NCBI GenBank assembly: GCA_934448295.1
Contig: CAKSEY010000005.1
Coordinates: 128,524 to 192,523 of the forward strand
Source of the DNA: an uncultured Oscillospiraceae bacterium
GTDB lineage: Bacteria; Bacillota; Clostridia; Oscillospirales; Ruminococcaceae
DNA: 64,000 nt
Direction of reading: 5' to 3'
Part shown: piece after piece, positions 42,525 to 51,300 of the stretch
Layout: each line of letters starts with the position of its first letter
Numbering within the stretch: the first letter of the stretch is position 1
Program-made: the position numbers and the translations under genes
The notes under the pieces: model-generated
What the model was told of the DNA's origin: nothing
The model's input: the letters and a program-made list of their open reading frames with translations, nothing else
Databases searched by the model: none

Positions 42525-44106
42525 GCTGCGGGCGGCTTCCCTGCTGACTGCGGCGGCACTGCTGTGCGGCTGTACGGCGATACCCGACCACGTTCCATCT
42601 GCGGGGACTGCGGAGAGCTCCGTGCAGGCGACCGCAGAGGTCACAGAGGAAGCGCACTTTGACGAGGTTCCCGCGAAGCAGTACGTCATTGAAAACAAGG
42701 ATTTCTCCGTTAAGCTGAACGCCGAGGGCGGCAGCTTTGAGGGGAACGTCCGCACGGACGGCGAGTATGACGGCAAGGGCTATATCGTGCTGGACAACGG
42801 CATGAAGCTCCAGCATATCGTGACCGTTCCAAGCTCGCAGCACTACCGCATAGCGATAGCGGCGCACTCCTATGACGGGGCGGTGGTAAGGCTCCGAATA
42901 ACCAACGAAACGGTGGGCGCGTTCTACATTCCCGCCGAGGACACCACGGAATTTTCCATGTTCGCGGTGGATAACGTGTACCTCGCCGCCGGCCCCGACG
43001 TAATGAGCTTCGAGGTGATAAAGGGCAGCGTCGCGCTGGACTACATCACCGTGACAAACTCCACCCAGGCGGACAGGGAGTGCTACAACGTTTCCGGCTC
43101 CTGCGCGGGGAGCACCACGGCGGTCTCCACGCTCGGACTGATGAAGTATTTCCGGGACAGCTACGGCAAGACCGTGATAGTCGGGCAGAATGTCACGCCG
43201 GGCTCCAATGCCGAAATCGACGCGCTGGAGAAAGAGACCGGCAGGAAGCCCGCAATGCGCACCGGCGACCTGATGTTCTCCACCCCGGGTCAGTACGAGA
43301 AAAACCAGAGCTTTGCGGACGAGGAAGTCCGGCTGGCGCTGGAATGGGGGCGCTCCGGCGGGATTGTGTCGTTCAACTGGCACTGGTACTCCCCGTCGTC
43401 TCATTCCGCGTACTATGCGGACACCTCGGATTTCATACTTGGAGAGGCTGTTACCGAACGTGATATCTCCATGTCTGACGCCGAGGAGCTTGAGGCTCTG
43501 CGCGGCAGCGGGCTTATCTCCGATTCCACGATAGCGCTGGTGAACGACATTGACGCCGTGGCGGAGGTGCTTAAGCAGTTCCGCGCGGCTGGAATCCCCG
43601 TTGTATTCCAGCCCATTCCGGACGGAGACGGCAGTATGTACTGGTGGAGCGGCAGCGCGAAAAACTACCAGTGGCTGTGGAAGCTGATGTTCGACCGCAT
43701 GGACAAATACCACTGCCTGAATAACCTTATCTGGGTATGGAACGGCAGCGATTCCGACTATTTCCCCGGGGAGGATTACTGCGACATAATCGGGCAGAGC
43801 TTCTACGAGGATTCCGGTTCCTCGTTCGCCGGGAGATTCTCGGTGCTGGCGGGAATACCGGAGACTATCCCGAAAGCCCTAGCTGTGACCGCCTGCGACA
43901 GACTCCCGTCGCCGGACTACATGCGCCGGGACAACGCGATGTGGCTGTGGTTCTCAATAGGCAGCGGCGAGTGCATAATCACCACCGCCGGGGAGCTTTC
44001 GGAGAAGTACAATAGCTGGCAGTCGCTGCATGACGCTTATAACAGCGAAATATGCACCACCCTGGACGAGCTTCCGGATTTCCAGGAATATGCTTTTACG
44101 GAATAA
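42505..44106 (+). CDS. GH26-fold lipoprotein with CBM35-like domain, probably non-catalytic
   Basis: A 533-residue lipoprotein with lipobox LLCGC (Cys23), a CBM35-like beta-sandwich (about 55-190) and a GH26 beta-mannanase-type domain (about 200-520). The GH26 acid/base region, normally RPxHExxGxWFWWG, reads QPIPDGDGSMYWWSG with Asp373 in place of Glu. The nucleophile region, normally LTExG, reads VTACD with Ala463 in place of Glu. By eye both catalytic Glu are lost, so it may bind mannan rather than cut it. The start at 42505 overlaps the FtsA-family gene by 20 bases. Confidence 0.75.
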   Translation: MRSLLNKLRAASLLTAAALLCGCTAIPDHVPSAGTAESSVQATAEVTEEAHFDEVPAKQYVIENKDFSVKLNAEGGSFEGNVRTDGEYDGKGYIVLDNGMKLQHIVTVPSSQHYRIAIAAHSYDGAVVRLRITNETVGAFYIPAEDTTEFSMFAVDNVYLAAGPDVMSFEVIKGSVALDYITVTNSTQADRECYNVSGSCAGSTTAVSTLGLMKYFRDSYGKTVIVGQNVTPGSNAEIDALEKETGRKPAMRTGDLMFSTPGQYEKNQSFADEEVRLALEWGRSGGIVSFNWHWYSPSSHSAYYADTSDFILGEAVTERDISMSDAEELEALRGSGLISDSTIALVNDIDAVAEVLKQFRAAGIPVVFQPIPDGDGSMYWWSGSAKNYQWLWKLMFDRMDKYHCLNNLIWVWNGSDSDYFPGEDYCDIIGQSFYEDSGSSFAGRFSVLAGIPETIPKALAVTACDRLPSPDYMRRDNAMWLWFSIGSGECIITTAGELSEKYNSWQSLHDAYNSEICTTLDELPDFQEYAFTE

Positions 44107-44110
44107 AAAA

Positions 44111-44140
44111 ATACCGTGCTTTTGGGGGCACGGTATTTTC
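44111..44140 (+). terminator. Terminator of the GH26-fold gene
   Basis: ATACCGTGC (44111-44119) pairs with GCACGGTAT (44128-44136), followed by TTTC, with A-rich sequence before it; it could also stop minus-strand transcription. Confidence 0.8.
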
Positions 44141-44167
44141 ATTATCACAGACCGATTTTCAGCAGAA

Positions 44168-44190
44168 CGAGGGAGGGTTCACCCTCCCTC
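44168..44190. terminator. Hairpin after the second cytidylate-kinase-like gene
   Basis: GAGGGAGGG (44169-44177) pairs with CCCTCCCTC (44182-44190) around a short loop. There is no good T-tract, so its role as a minus-strand terminator is uncertain. Confidence 0.5.
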
Positions 44191-44210
44191 AAATTAATCT
44201 GTATGAAATC

Positions 44211-44810
44211 TCAGTCCTTGTAATACATCTTAAGGAAGCTGTCCAGCAGCTCGACCGAGCCGTCTATTCCGAGCGCGGAGCTGTCAAGGCAAAGCTCGAA
44301 ATTCTCGGGAGTGCCCCAGCGCTTGTCTGTGTAATAGTTGTAGTAAGAAATGCGCTGCTTATCCATGCGCTTTACATATTCAGCGGCGTGCTTCTCAGCG
44401 ATACCGTAGGAATTTATCGCGCGCTTGATCCTGTCCTCAACCGGGGCGGTTATGTAAATATTTACGACCCCGGAAAAATCACGCAGGGCATAATCCGCGC
44501 ATCTGCCGATAATAAGGCAGGAGCCCTCGGAGGCTATCTTCTGGATCGCGTTGAGCTGTGCGAAAAACAGCGCGTCGTCAAACGGTACCCCGCCCTGTCC
44601 ATATGTGGTGGAGAGCAGATACAGGAAACTGTTCGTGCGACGCTCGTCGCTTTCCTCGAAATGGGTCTTGTGGATACCGCTGTCCTTTGCGGCAATATCC
44701 AGCAGCTTGTTGTCGTAGAATTCTATTCCCAGCCGCTTTGCAAGCTTCTCGCCTATTTCACGTCCGCCGCTTCCGTACTGTCTTGTGATGGTAATTATGC
44801 GTTTTGACAT
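44211..44810 (-). CDS. Cytidylate kinase-like family protein (second copy)
   Basis: A 199-residue P-loop protein with ITRQYGSGGREIGEKLAKRL (about 8-27) and CLIIGRCADYALRDFSG near 100-116, the same layout as the gene at 17686-18303. The substrate is unproven. It is monocistronic with its own promoter at 44864-44892. Confidence 0.8.
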   Translation of the reverse strand: MSKRIITITRQYGSGGREIGEKLAKRLGIEFYDNKLLDIAAKDSGIHKTHFEESDERRTNSFLYLLSTTYGQGGVPFDDALFFAQLNAIQKIASEGSCLIIGRCADYALRDFSGVVNIYITAPVEDRIKRAINSYGIAEKHAAEYVKRMDKQRISYYNYYTDKRWGTPENFELCLDSSALGIDGSVELLDSFLKMYYKD

Positions 44811-44863
44811 ATATATCGCCTCCGTCTGCTTATGAACCCCGCCATCTGGCGGTTTCTGATTAT

Positions 44864-44892
44864 ATTATAGCACTTTATTTCGGATTTGTCTA
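44864..44892 (-). promoter_or_regulatory. Promoter for the second cytidylate-kinase-like gene
   Basis: TAGACA (minus strand, 44887-44892), a 17-base spacer and TATAAT (44864-44869). Between here and 45045 there is only AT-rich sequence. Confidence 0.75.
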
Positions 44893-45044
44893 CACTTTTC
44901 ACAAAAATCAAATGTTGTGCAGATATTTTTTGTACAAACAGCCGAATACAGCGAACGAAAATTTAACAAAATGACAAATACATAATTGTCCCACATTCCT
45001 GCTGTACTGACGTGCTTCCGCCCCGCTAAATACCGATTTTCGTA

Positions 45045-45073
45045 TTGACTTTCGCCGTTTTTAGGTGTATAAT
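45045..45073 (+). promoter_or_regulatory. Promoter for the SGNH lipoprotein
   Basis: TTGACT (45045-45050), a 17-base spacer and TATAAT (45068-45073), with a leader of about 60 bases and AAAGGAG before the ATG. Confidence 0.8.
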
Positions 45074-45139
45074 GCTAATTGAAGGCAATTACAGAAACTA
45101 ACATTCGCGCTTTATTACTTAATTAAAGGAGAAACATCT

Positions 45140-46525
45140 ATGAAGAAATTTCTGTCAATAGTTCTTGCGGGAGCTATGGTGCTCGCAATGGCAGGCTGCT
45201 CCGGCGGCAATTCCTCGTCGGAACAGAAAAGCTCCCAGACTGATTCGGCCGCTGTATCCGATGGCGGCAGCACGGCACAGTCCACCGCTGAGTCCGGTGC
45301 TGAAACTGGCGCAGAATCCGGCGCTTCCCTTCCCGTGGCAATGAAATCAGACCTGCTCTCTCAGGCTCTCCAGTCCTCTCTGGGGCTTGACCAGGCAGCG
45401 GCAGACCAGGCGGCGCAGGATATGCTCCCCCTGCTGATGTATAACGAGGGCAACCCCGCGCGTATCGCAAAGGTGATAAAGAAGCTCCAGGCGGGCGAGG
45501 AGGTCACTGTTGCGTTCCTCGGCGGCTCCATCACACAGGGAACCGGCGCCGACAACGAGAGCTGCTACGCGGCGCTCACCGCCAAGTGGATACAGGCTCA
45601 GTTCCCGGAGGCAAAGGTGAACTACGTTAACGCGGGAATCGGCGCGACCGGCTCCTATATCGGCGTACACCGCTGCGACGAGCAGATCCTCAGCCACGAC
45701 CCCGACCTTGTTTTCATCGACTTCTCTGTGAACGACGAATCCCAGAACAACGCGATAAACAAGCTGACCTATGAGGGTCTTATCCGCAAGATCTGGAAGC
45801 ACTCCACAAACCCCGGCATAATCTGCGTCGCTATGACTCAGGACAACGGCACCAGCGTGCAGGAATGCCACGGCGAAGTCGCGGCGAAGTACTCCGTTCC
45901 GCTGGTTTCCTACCATGACGCAATGCTGAACTTCCTGAACACCAACTCCAGCGGCAAGGTATGGGCGGATATCTCCGGCGACAATATCCACCCGAATTAT
46001 GCGGGACACGCTGTGCTCAGCGCTATGCTGACCACCTATCTCCAGTACATTACAGACAATGTTGACAGCATTGACGAAACCGACCCGGAGCTTGCGGCTC
46101 CAGGTGACAGCGGCGAGAAGTACGAGAACGCGAGAATGCTCACTGTTGAGCAGGCGCAGCCTGTTTCCGCCGGCGCGTTTGAGAAGAAGAGCATGACCTT
46201 CGGCGGCTTCGACGACCCCTGGATAGCAAGAACCTCCGACGGCACCTACGGCGATGACGCGGCGCTCGTTGTAGAGGTCGAGGCGCAGAGCATTGGCTTC
46301 CTGTACGGCAAGCTGACCAGCAAGGCGGGTCTTGCCGATATTTACATAGACGACGATTTCGTGACCACGCTCAACGCGGATTTCTCCGGCGGCTGGGGCA
46401 ACTATGTGCAGTTCACCGAGGTCAAGAGCTTCATGACCTCCGGAAAGCACACGCTGAAAATAGTTCCGAAGGGCGTTCCGGGCGAAAGCTCCGCATTCTA
46501 TATCTCGGCGATCACTCTGGCATAA
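45140..46525 (+). CDS. SGNH/GDSL-hydrolase lipoprotein
   Basis: A 461-residue surface lipoprotein: signal MKKFLSIVLAGAMVLAMAGC with lipidated Cys20, a Ser/Gly/Ala linker to about 70, an SGNH domain (about 110-310) and a C-terminal beta-rich domain (about 330-461). The hydrolase blocks are VAFLGGSITQG (nucleophile Ser), FIDFSVNDES (Asn) and SGDNIHPNYAG (Asp and His). Such proteins are often carbohydrate acetyl-esterases; an acetyl-mannan or acetyl-xylan substrate would fit the neighbouring GH130 and GH26-fold genes but is inference. Confidence 0.85.
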   Translation: MKKFLSIVLAGAMVLAMAGCSGGNSSSEQKSSQTDSAAVSDGGSTAQSTAESGAETGAESGASLPVAMKSDLLSQALQSSLGLDQAAADQAAQDMLPLLMYNEGNPARIAKVIKKLQAGEEVTVAFLGGSITQGTGADNESCYAALTAKWIQAQFPEAKVNYVNAGIGATGSYIGVHRCDEQILSHDPDLVFIDFSVNDESQNNAINKLTYEGLIRKIWKHSTNPGIICVAMTQDNGTSVQECHGEVAAKYSVPLVSYHDAMLNFLNTNSSGKVWADISGDNIHPNYAGHAVLSAMLTTYLQYITDNVDSIDETDPELAAPGDSGEKYENARMLTVEQAQPVSAGAFEKKSMTFGGFDDPWIARTSDGTYGDDAALVVEVEAQSIGFLYGKLTSKAGLADIYIDDDFVTTLNADFSGGWGNYVQFTEVKSFMTSGKHTLKIVPKGVPGESSAFYISAITLA

Positions 46526-46545
46526 AATAATCGGAATTTAACATT

Positions 46546-46580
46546 GAACACCCTCGGCAATGTCCGGGGGTGTTCCTTTT
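46546..46580 (+). terminator. Terminator of the SGNH lipoprotein
   Basis: GAACACCC (46546-46553) pairs with GGGTGTTC (46568-46575), followed by CTTTTC. Confidence 0.85.
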
Positions 46581-46598
46581 CACTGGGCTTTTTGAAAA

Positions 46599-46638
46599 TA
46601 AAGGGACGCCTTTCATTGAAGAAAAGCGTCCCTTTTAT
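46599..46638 (-). terminator. Terminator of the tandem binding-protein genes
   Basis: AAGGGACGC (46601-46609) pairs with GCGTCCCTT (46626-46634). It has A/T runs on both sides and so can work in either direction; it closes the minus-strand binding-protein operon. Confidence 0.75.
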
Positions 46639-46686
46639 TATGCGTTAATGCGTAAATTCTCAGCGAATTTTCCGCGCAGCAAGCAA

Positions 46687-48222
46687 TTAGTTGAGCGCGT
46701 ATTCAGCGGAGATAGCGTCAACTATCGGTGAGAACTCTGCGCTGGTCTGCGTCCAGGAAGCACCGTTCTCTACAACGTCCATAACAACGGTAGCGAGCTG
46801 GCTCTGGAAGTCGGTGTTGAAGCCGTAAGCGTCCTCAGAGATGAAGCTGAAGTTTGCAGGATCGCACATCTCTCTCCAGAGGTCGTATTCCTGCTCGCCC
46901 CATGTGATCTGCCACTTCTCCTTGCCCTCGTTTGCGCCCTTCTCGAAGTAGATCTTCTTAGGAGCAACGTGGTCGTTCTTTACCTGAGCCTGGATAACGG
47001 GGTCGATATCATATGCTCTGTTCAGGTTGATGAACTCAACGGCGCCTGCGGCGTTCTTAGCGCCCTTGGGGATCAGGTAGCCGAAGGTGTCGTAGCCCTG
47101 ATAGTAAGCGTCAGCCTGGGAATCTCTCGGGAACGGAACAAATGCAAACTCGGAAACGGTGTCGAAGATATCGTTGTCAACGCCCTTCGGGTTCTGGAGC
47201 TGCTCGGTAGCTGCTATGTAAGTCCACTCAGGCTCCATGCAGAGGAACAGAAGTCTGTCGCACTCGGTAGCGAAGGTCTGCGGAGGAACCCAGTCGCCGA
47301 GCTGCTTGCCGTAGGAAAGACCGTCACGGCAGAGGGTCTCGATGAACTGCATCGCTCTTGTAACATTCGGGCTCTGGATATTGTTGGTGATAGTGCCGTC
47401 CGGCTTGGTGTCAACGATGGAAGTGCCAGTTGTCAGGATGAATGCGTCGACGGTGGTATCGGTAGCGTAGAAGCCGATGTTATCCTCGTCCTTGTCGCAG
47501 AACTGGATCATCATGTCGCGCCAAGCGTCCCATGTCCACTCGCCGTTTCTGTACAGCTCGTACGGATCGGGGAGGTCGTTCTCCTCAACGGTCTTCTTGC
47601 TGTAATTCAGCGCGAAGGAGGTGGTTATCCTGTGCGGATAGTAGTAGTGCTTGCCATTCCATGCGTAGGACTCGGCAACGTCCTTCATATCCTTCCACAG
47701 CGCGGAATCAGCGTCAATGAGGTCGTCCAGCGGCTCAAAGAGGTTCTTGGATACGTTGCCCGGGTAGAGCATTGCGGACTTCTCGACCAGGTCGGGGGAA
47801 TCATCAGAAGCTATCTTGTTGGAGAGCTTCTCAAAGAATGCTGAACCGGAGGGTGTGCTCTCATACTCGATGGTGCCGCCGAACAGGTCGGAGTTGAATA
47901 TCAGGCACTGCTCGGTACCCTTCTGGTCGGAGTTGATATCGTAGTAGCCGAGGTACTTTACTGTTCCTGCCTTGCCGGAGGGCTGATACAGGGAGGTGTC
48001 GAACTCCTTGGTGTCCTTGTCGGTGAGGTCAAGGGCGTCGTTGGGGTCTGTGGTGGTGGAAGCGGAAGTGGTGGTAGTAGCCGCCGCAGGAGCGGTCATC
48101 TGGTTGCTCGCACCGCTGTTGCTTGCGCCGCCGGAAGCGGGAGATTCATCATCGCAGGCGGTGAGTCCGGCTACCATGGTAAGCGCCAGACCGCAGGCGA
48201 GAATTCTTTTTGCAGTATTCAT
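46687..48222 (-). CDS. Extracellular solute-binding lipoprotein (sugar type), copy 1
   Basis: A 511-residue lipoprotein: signal MNTAKRILACGLALTMVAGL, lipobox TAC with Cys23, a low-complexity Thr/Ser linker, then a family 1 (MalE-like) binding fold. The typical hinge segment is LPDPYELYRNGEWTWDAWRD, and YGKQLGDW and FVPFPRD segments follow. It should capture an oligosaccharide, but no permease or ATPase gene is nearby. It is 57 bases downstream of a close paralogue and has the same domain order throughout, so the pair arose by tandem duplication. Confidence 0.9.
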   Translation of the reverse strand: MNTAKRILACGLALTMVAGLTACDDESPASGGASNSGASNQMTAPAAATTTTSASTTTDPNDALDLTDKDTKEFDTSLYQPSGKAGTVKYLGYYDINSDQKGTEQCLIFNSDLFGGTIEYESTPSGSAFFEKLSNKIASDDSPDLVEKSAMLYPGNVSKNLFEPLDDLIDADSALWKDMKDVAESYAWNGKHYYYPHRITTSFALNYSKKTVEENDLPDPYELYRNGEWTWDAWRDMMIQFCDKDEDNIGFYATDTTVDAFILTTGTSIVDTKPDGTITNNIQSPNVTRAMQFIETLCRDGLSYGKQLGDWVPPQTFATECDRLLFLCMEPEWTYIAATEQLQNPKGVDNDIFDTVSEFAFVPFPRDSQADAYYQGYDTFGYLIPKGAKNAAGAVEFINLNRAYDIDPVIQAQVKNDHVAPKKIYFEKGANEGKEKWQITWGEQEYDLWREMCDPANFSFISEDAYGFNTDFQSQLATVVMDVVENGASWTQTSAEFSPIVDAISAEYALN

Positions 48223-48278
48223 TTTGGTTCCTCCTTAAATAAGTGGGTATTTGCCTATAATAACCGTGAAACGGTGTA

Positions 48279-49793
48279 TTAACTCATGTAGGGTGCGATA
48301 ACTCCGTCCGCAACGGGAGAGAATTCCGCGCTGGTCTTTGACCAGGATTCGCCGCGCTCGACAACGCCCATCAGCAGAACGCCGATGTCGTCTTTGAACT
48401 CGGAGTTGAAGCCGTAGGCGTCCTCGTCGATGAACGCGAAGTTCGTAGGGTCGCACATCTCGCGCCAGAGGTCGTACTCGCGCTCGCCCCACTTCATCTG
48501 CCACTTCTCGGTGCCGGCATACTTGCCCTTGTCGAAGTAGATCTTGGTGGGATTAACATGATCTTCACGCACCTTGGCGATTATCGCCGGGTCGGTGTCA
48601 TAAATGCGGTTGAGGTTGATGAACTCAACTGAGCCGCTGACGTTCTTCGCGCCCTTCGGGATAAGATATCCGAACGTGTCGAACTCGGTGTAGTACTTGT
48701 CGGCGCTGGGGTCGCGCGGGAACGGAACGAACGAGAAATCCGAAACCGTGTCGAATATGTCGTTCTCAACGCCCTTCGGATTCTGGAGGTTCTCGGTCTC
48801 GGCTATGTACGTCCACTCCGGCTCGGTGCAGGTGAACAGCAGGTTGTCTGAAACGGTGGAGAACACCTGCGGTGAAACCCAGTCGCCGAACTGCTTTCCG
48901 TAGGTCAGACCGTCGCGGCAGAGCCCCTCAAGGAACGTCATTGCGCGGGAAACGTCCGCAGAAAGGAAGTTGTTGGTGATGGTGCCGTCCGGCTGAGTGT
49001 CTATCAGCGTGGTGCCGGTGGTGGCGATGAAGCTTGTTATCGTGTCGTTGGTGGTGTAGAATCCAACGTGATCATCGCTCTTATCGCAGAACTGTATCAT
49101 CATGTCGCGCCATGCGTCCCATGTCCACTCCCCCGCCTTGTATAAGTCGTAGGGGTCGGTGAGGTCGTTGTCCGCGATGGTCTTTTTGTTGTAGTTCAGC
49201 GCGTACTTTGTCGTGGTGCGGTGCGGATAATAGTAGTGCTTGTTCTTCCACGCGAAGCTGTCGATAACGCTCTTCATGTCGGACCACAGCGGGGTGGAGA
49301 GATCGAAGTAGTCGTCAAGCGGCTCGAAGAGATTCTTGCTGACGTTTCCGGGGTAAAGCATTGCGTCCTTGGTGACAAGGTCGGGGGAATCGTCGCTGGA
49401 GATCAGCGTTGTCAGCTTCTCGAAATACGCCGTGCCGTAAGCGGCGCTGGTGTACTCGATGGTGCCGCCGTACAGGTCAGACTGGAAGATAAGGCACTGC
49501 TCGGTTCCCTTCTGGTCGGAGGTGATGTCGTAGAATCCGAGGTACTTTATAACTCCGGCATTGCCGCTGGGCGGGCAGGCGGAGGTGTCCAGTTCCTTGG
49601 TCTCCTTGTCGGTCATGTCGAGCCCGGCATTCGGGTCGGTGGTGGTGGAAGCCGAGGTCGTCGTGGTGACGGCGGGCGCCATCGCCGCGTTCGAGCCGGA
49701 GCTCTGCTGCGGAGCCTCGTCATCACACGCAGCCAGTCCCATGACCATAGCGAGGGTCAGGGCGCAGGCGGCTGATTTCTTTAAGATACGCAT
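48279..49793 (-). CDS. Extracellular solute-binding lipoprotein (sugar type), copy 2
   Basis: A 504-residue paralogue of the gene at 46687-48222, with the same lipobox region (MGLAACDD, Cys23), linker TTTTSASTTTDPN and hinge LTDPYDLYKAGEWTWDAWRD. Differences are spread evenly along the protein. The start at 49793 gives a proper signal peptide and follows AAAGGGAG; the longer frame from 49859 runs through the palindrome at 49843-49864. It is the first gene of the pair and is divergent from the AraC gene. Confidence 0.9.
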   Translation of the reverse strand: MRILKKSAACALTLAMVMGLAACDDEAPQQSSGSNAAMAPAVTTTTSASTTTDPNAGLDMTDKETKELDTSACPPSGNAGVIKYLGFYDITSDQKGTEQCLIFQSDLYGGTIEYTSAAYGTAYFEKLTTLISSDDSPDLVTKDAMLYPGNVSKNLFEPLDDYFDLSTPLWSDMKSVIDSFAWKNKHYYYPHRTTTKYALNYNKKTIADNDLTDPYDLYKAGEWTWDAWRDMMIQFCDKSDDHVGFYTTNDTITSFIATTGTTLIDTQPDGTITNNFLSADVSRAMTFLEGLCRDGLTYGKQFGDWVSPQVFSTVSDNLLFTCTEPEWTYIAETENLQNPKGVENDIFDTVSDFSFVPFPRDPSADKYYTEFDTFGYLIPKGAKNVSGSVEFINLNRIYDTDPAIIAKVREDHVNPTKIYFDKGKYAGTEKWQMKWGEREYDLWREMCDPTNFAFIDEDAYGFNSEFKDDIGVLLMGVVERGESWSKTSAEFSPVADGVIAPYMS

Positions 49794-49842
49794 AGATTTC
49801 TCCCTTTTTATGGAGTGCACAGCCTGATAACGCCGGAACCGC

Positions 49843-49864
49843 TCCAATTGCAATTGCAATTGGA
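49843..49864. promoter_or_regulatory. Perfect 22-base palindrome upstream of the binding-protein pair
   Basis: The half-site TCCAATTGCAA is followed directly by its exact reverse complement TTGCAATTGGA. It lies 50 bases before the start codon and about 120 bases inside the predicted transcript from 49988-50016. It could be an operator (for example for a LacI-type or the adjacent AraC-type regulator) or an RNA hairpin. Confidence 0.6.
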
Positions 49865-49987
49865 AAACGGCTCTGCAATGCCGATCAACAGCATTTTAAC
49901 TTAATTAGCCAGGACATAACAGCCAAAATGTAATCGTTATCTTTAGCAAATATGCACAAACTTTTTTATACCTTGCTGTATAATATT

Positions 49988-50016
49988 ATTATATTCTCTA
50001 TAATCGATTTGAGCAA
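49988..50016 (-). promoter_or_regulatory. Promoter for the tandem binding-protein genes
   Basis: TTGCTC (minus strand, 50011-50016), a 17-base spacer and TATAAT (49988-49993). Its -35 abuts the -35 of the divergent AraC promoter. Confidence 0.6.
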
Positions 50017-50045
50017 TTGACAATATTCCCGATTTATATTATAAT
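50017..50045 (+). promoter_or_regulatory. Promoter for the AraC regulator
   Basis: TTGACA (50017-50022), a 17-base spacer and TATAAT (50040-50045): a perfect consensus. The leader of about 170 bases contains a copy of the intergenic repeat. Confidence 0.8.
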
Positions 50046-50063
50046 ATTCCCAAGGGGGGACAC

Positions 50064-50206
50064 ATTAATTCGGAATTCTTAATTCGGAATTCGGAATTTC
50101 GGTGTCCGCTGCCGCGGACTGATTTTAAATATCTGTAATTTTAAATATGTCCGGCGAAGCCGGACACATTAATTCCGAATTCATAATTCCGAATTCCGAA
50201 TTATTT
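50064..50206. repeat. Intergenic AATTCGGAATT repeat in the AraC leader
   Basis: It opens AATTCGGAATTCTTAATTCG, has GTCCGCTGCCGCGGAC and TGTCCGGCGAAGCCGGACA hairpins, and closes AATTCCGAATTCATAATTCC, so the ends are inverted to each other. It lies wholly inside the predicted 5' leader of the AraC gene. Confidence 0.75.
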
Positions 50207-50220
50207 TTGGGGGTGAGCGT

Positions 50221-51174
50221 TTGGAAGAATTCCGTATGCCGCTGAAAGAGAACTTTCAGGAGCTTGTTCAGCATGGAAAGGCTGATTTTCCTATACAATA
50301 CTATGTTAATTCCCTGCATATCCCGGGGAACAGCGTGCCGCTGCACTGGCACCCGAACCTTGAATTTTTCGTGGTGCACTGCGGCTGTGTGAAGATACAG
50401 GCGGCAAACAGCGAGATAACGCTGGAAGCCGGTCAGGGGATTTTCATGAACACCAACTGCCTGCACAGCTACTCCTCCTGCGGGGGAGCGCCCTGCTGGT
50501 GCCCGAACGTGGTGTTCCAGCCGGAGTTCATCGCGCCGGTGAACAGCGTGATAAACTCTCGCTACATAATGCCTATCACGCTGAATTCCCGCCTGCCATT
50601 CGTGGTGCTGGACGGCTCTGCACCGTGGAAGCAGGAGATACTGGACTGCCTTGACCGCGTGTTCTCAATGCTCCAGAGCTACGGCGAGGTGGGGAGCTAC
50701 GGCGAGGTGCCTATGCTCCAGTTCCGCAACCCGCCGGGTTCACCGGAGTGCTTTGAGATACGCGTGCAGTGCGAAATAAACCGCGCGTGGGAGCTGCTGT
50801 TCATGCACCACACCGAAATAGAGCTTGCGCCAGCCGTCAAGAACGAGCACGTCCTCCAGATAAGAATGCAGAAAATGATAGGTTTTATCCAGGAGCACTA
50901 CGCCGAGGACGTTTCCCTCCAGGACATCGCGAATTCCGCCAGCATAAGCCGCAGCGAGGCGTCCCGCTGCTTCCAGAGCTACCTGCACACCTCCCCGGTG
51001 AATTACCTGCTGAAACACCGCGTGGAGCGCTCCATGCAGCTCCTGCGCGACAGCAACATGACTGTCGAGGCTGTGGCGCTGGAGTGCGGCTTCAGCAGCT
51101 CGGCGTACTTCTGCAAGCTGTTCCGCTCGCACACCGGCATGACCCCCAAGCAGTACCGCAGCGACCGCGATTGA
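50221..51174 (+). CDS. AraC family transcriptional regulator
   Basis: A 317-residue regulator with an N-terminal cupin sensing domain (about 25-110, with HIPGNSVPLHWHPNLEFFVV) and a C-terminal AraC DNA-binding domain (about 215-315). The latter has SLQDIANSASISRSEASRCFQ-like first helix-turn-helix and the GFSSSAYFCKLFRSHTGMTPKQYR second one. The start is TTG at 50221, chosen because GGGGGTGA lies 6 bases upstream; an in-frame ATG at 50236 is the alternative. Divergent from the binding-protein pair, it probably controls them in response to a sugar. Confidence 0.88.
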   Translation: MEEFRMPLKENFQELVQHGKADFPIQYYVNSLHIPGNSVPLHWHPNLEFFVVHCGCVKIQAANSEITLEAGQGIFMNTNCLHSYSSCGGAPCWCPNVVFQPEFIAPVNSVINSRYIMPITLNSRLPFVVLDGSAPWKQEILDCLDRVFSMLQSYGEVGSYGEVPMLQFRNPPGSPECFEIRVQCEINRAWELLFMHHTEIELAPAVKNEHVLQIRMQKMIGFIQEHYAEDVSLQDIANSASISRSEASRCFQSYLHTSPVNYLLKHRVERSMQLLRDSNMTVEAVALECGFSSSAYFCKLFRSHTGMTPKQYRSDRD

Positions 51175-51300
51175 CCGTTCTGCTATTTCATCGCTCAAGG
51201 CTTAGGCTTGTTATAATATGCTGCGGCGCTGTTCCCAACTCAACCTAGTCTCCAGGAAACCGAGCAACTTCCGTTCCTGGAAAAATTTCCAAAAATCGTT

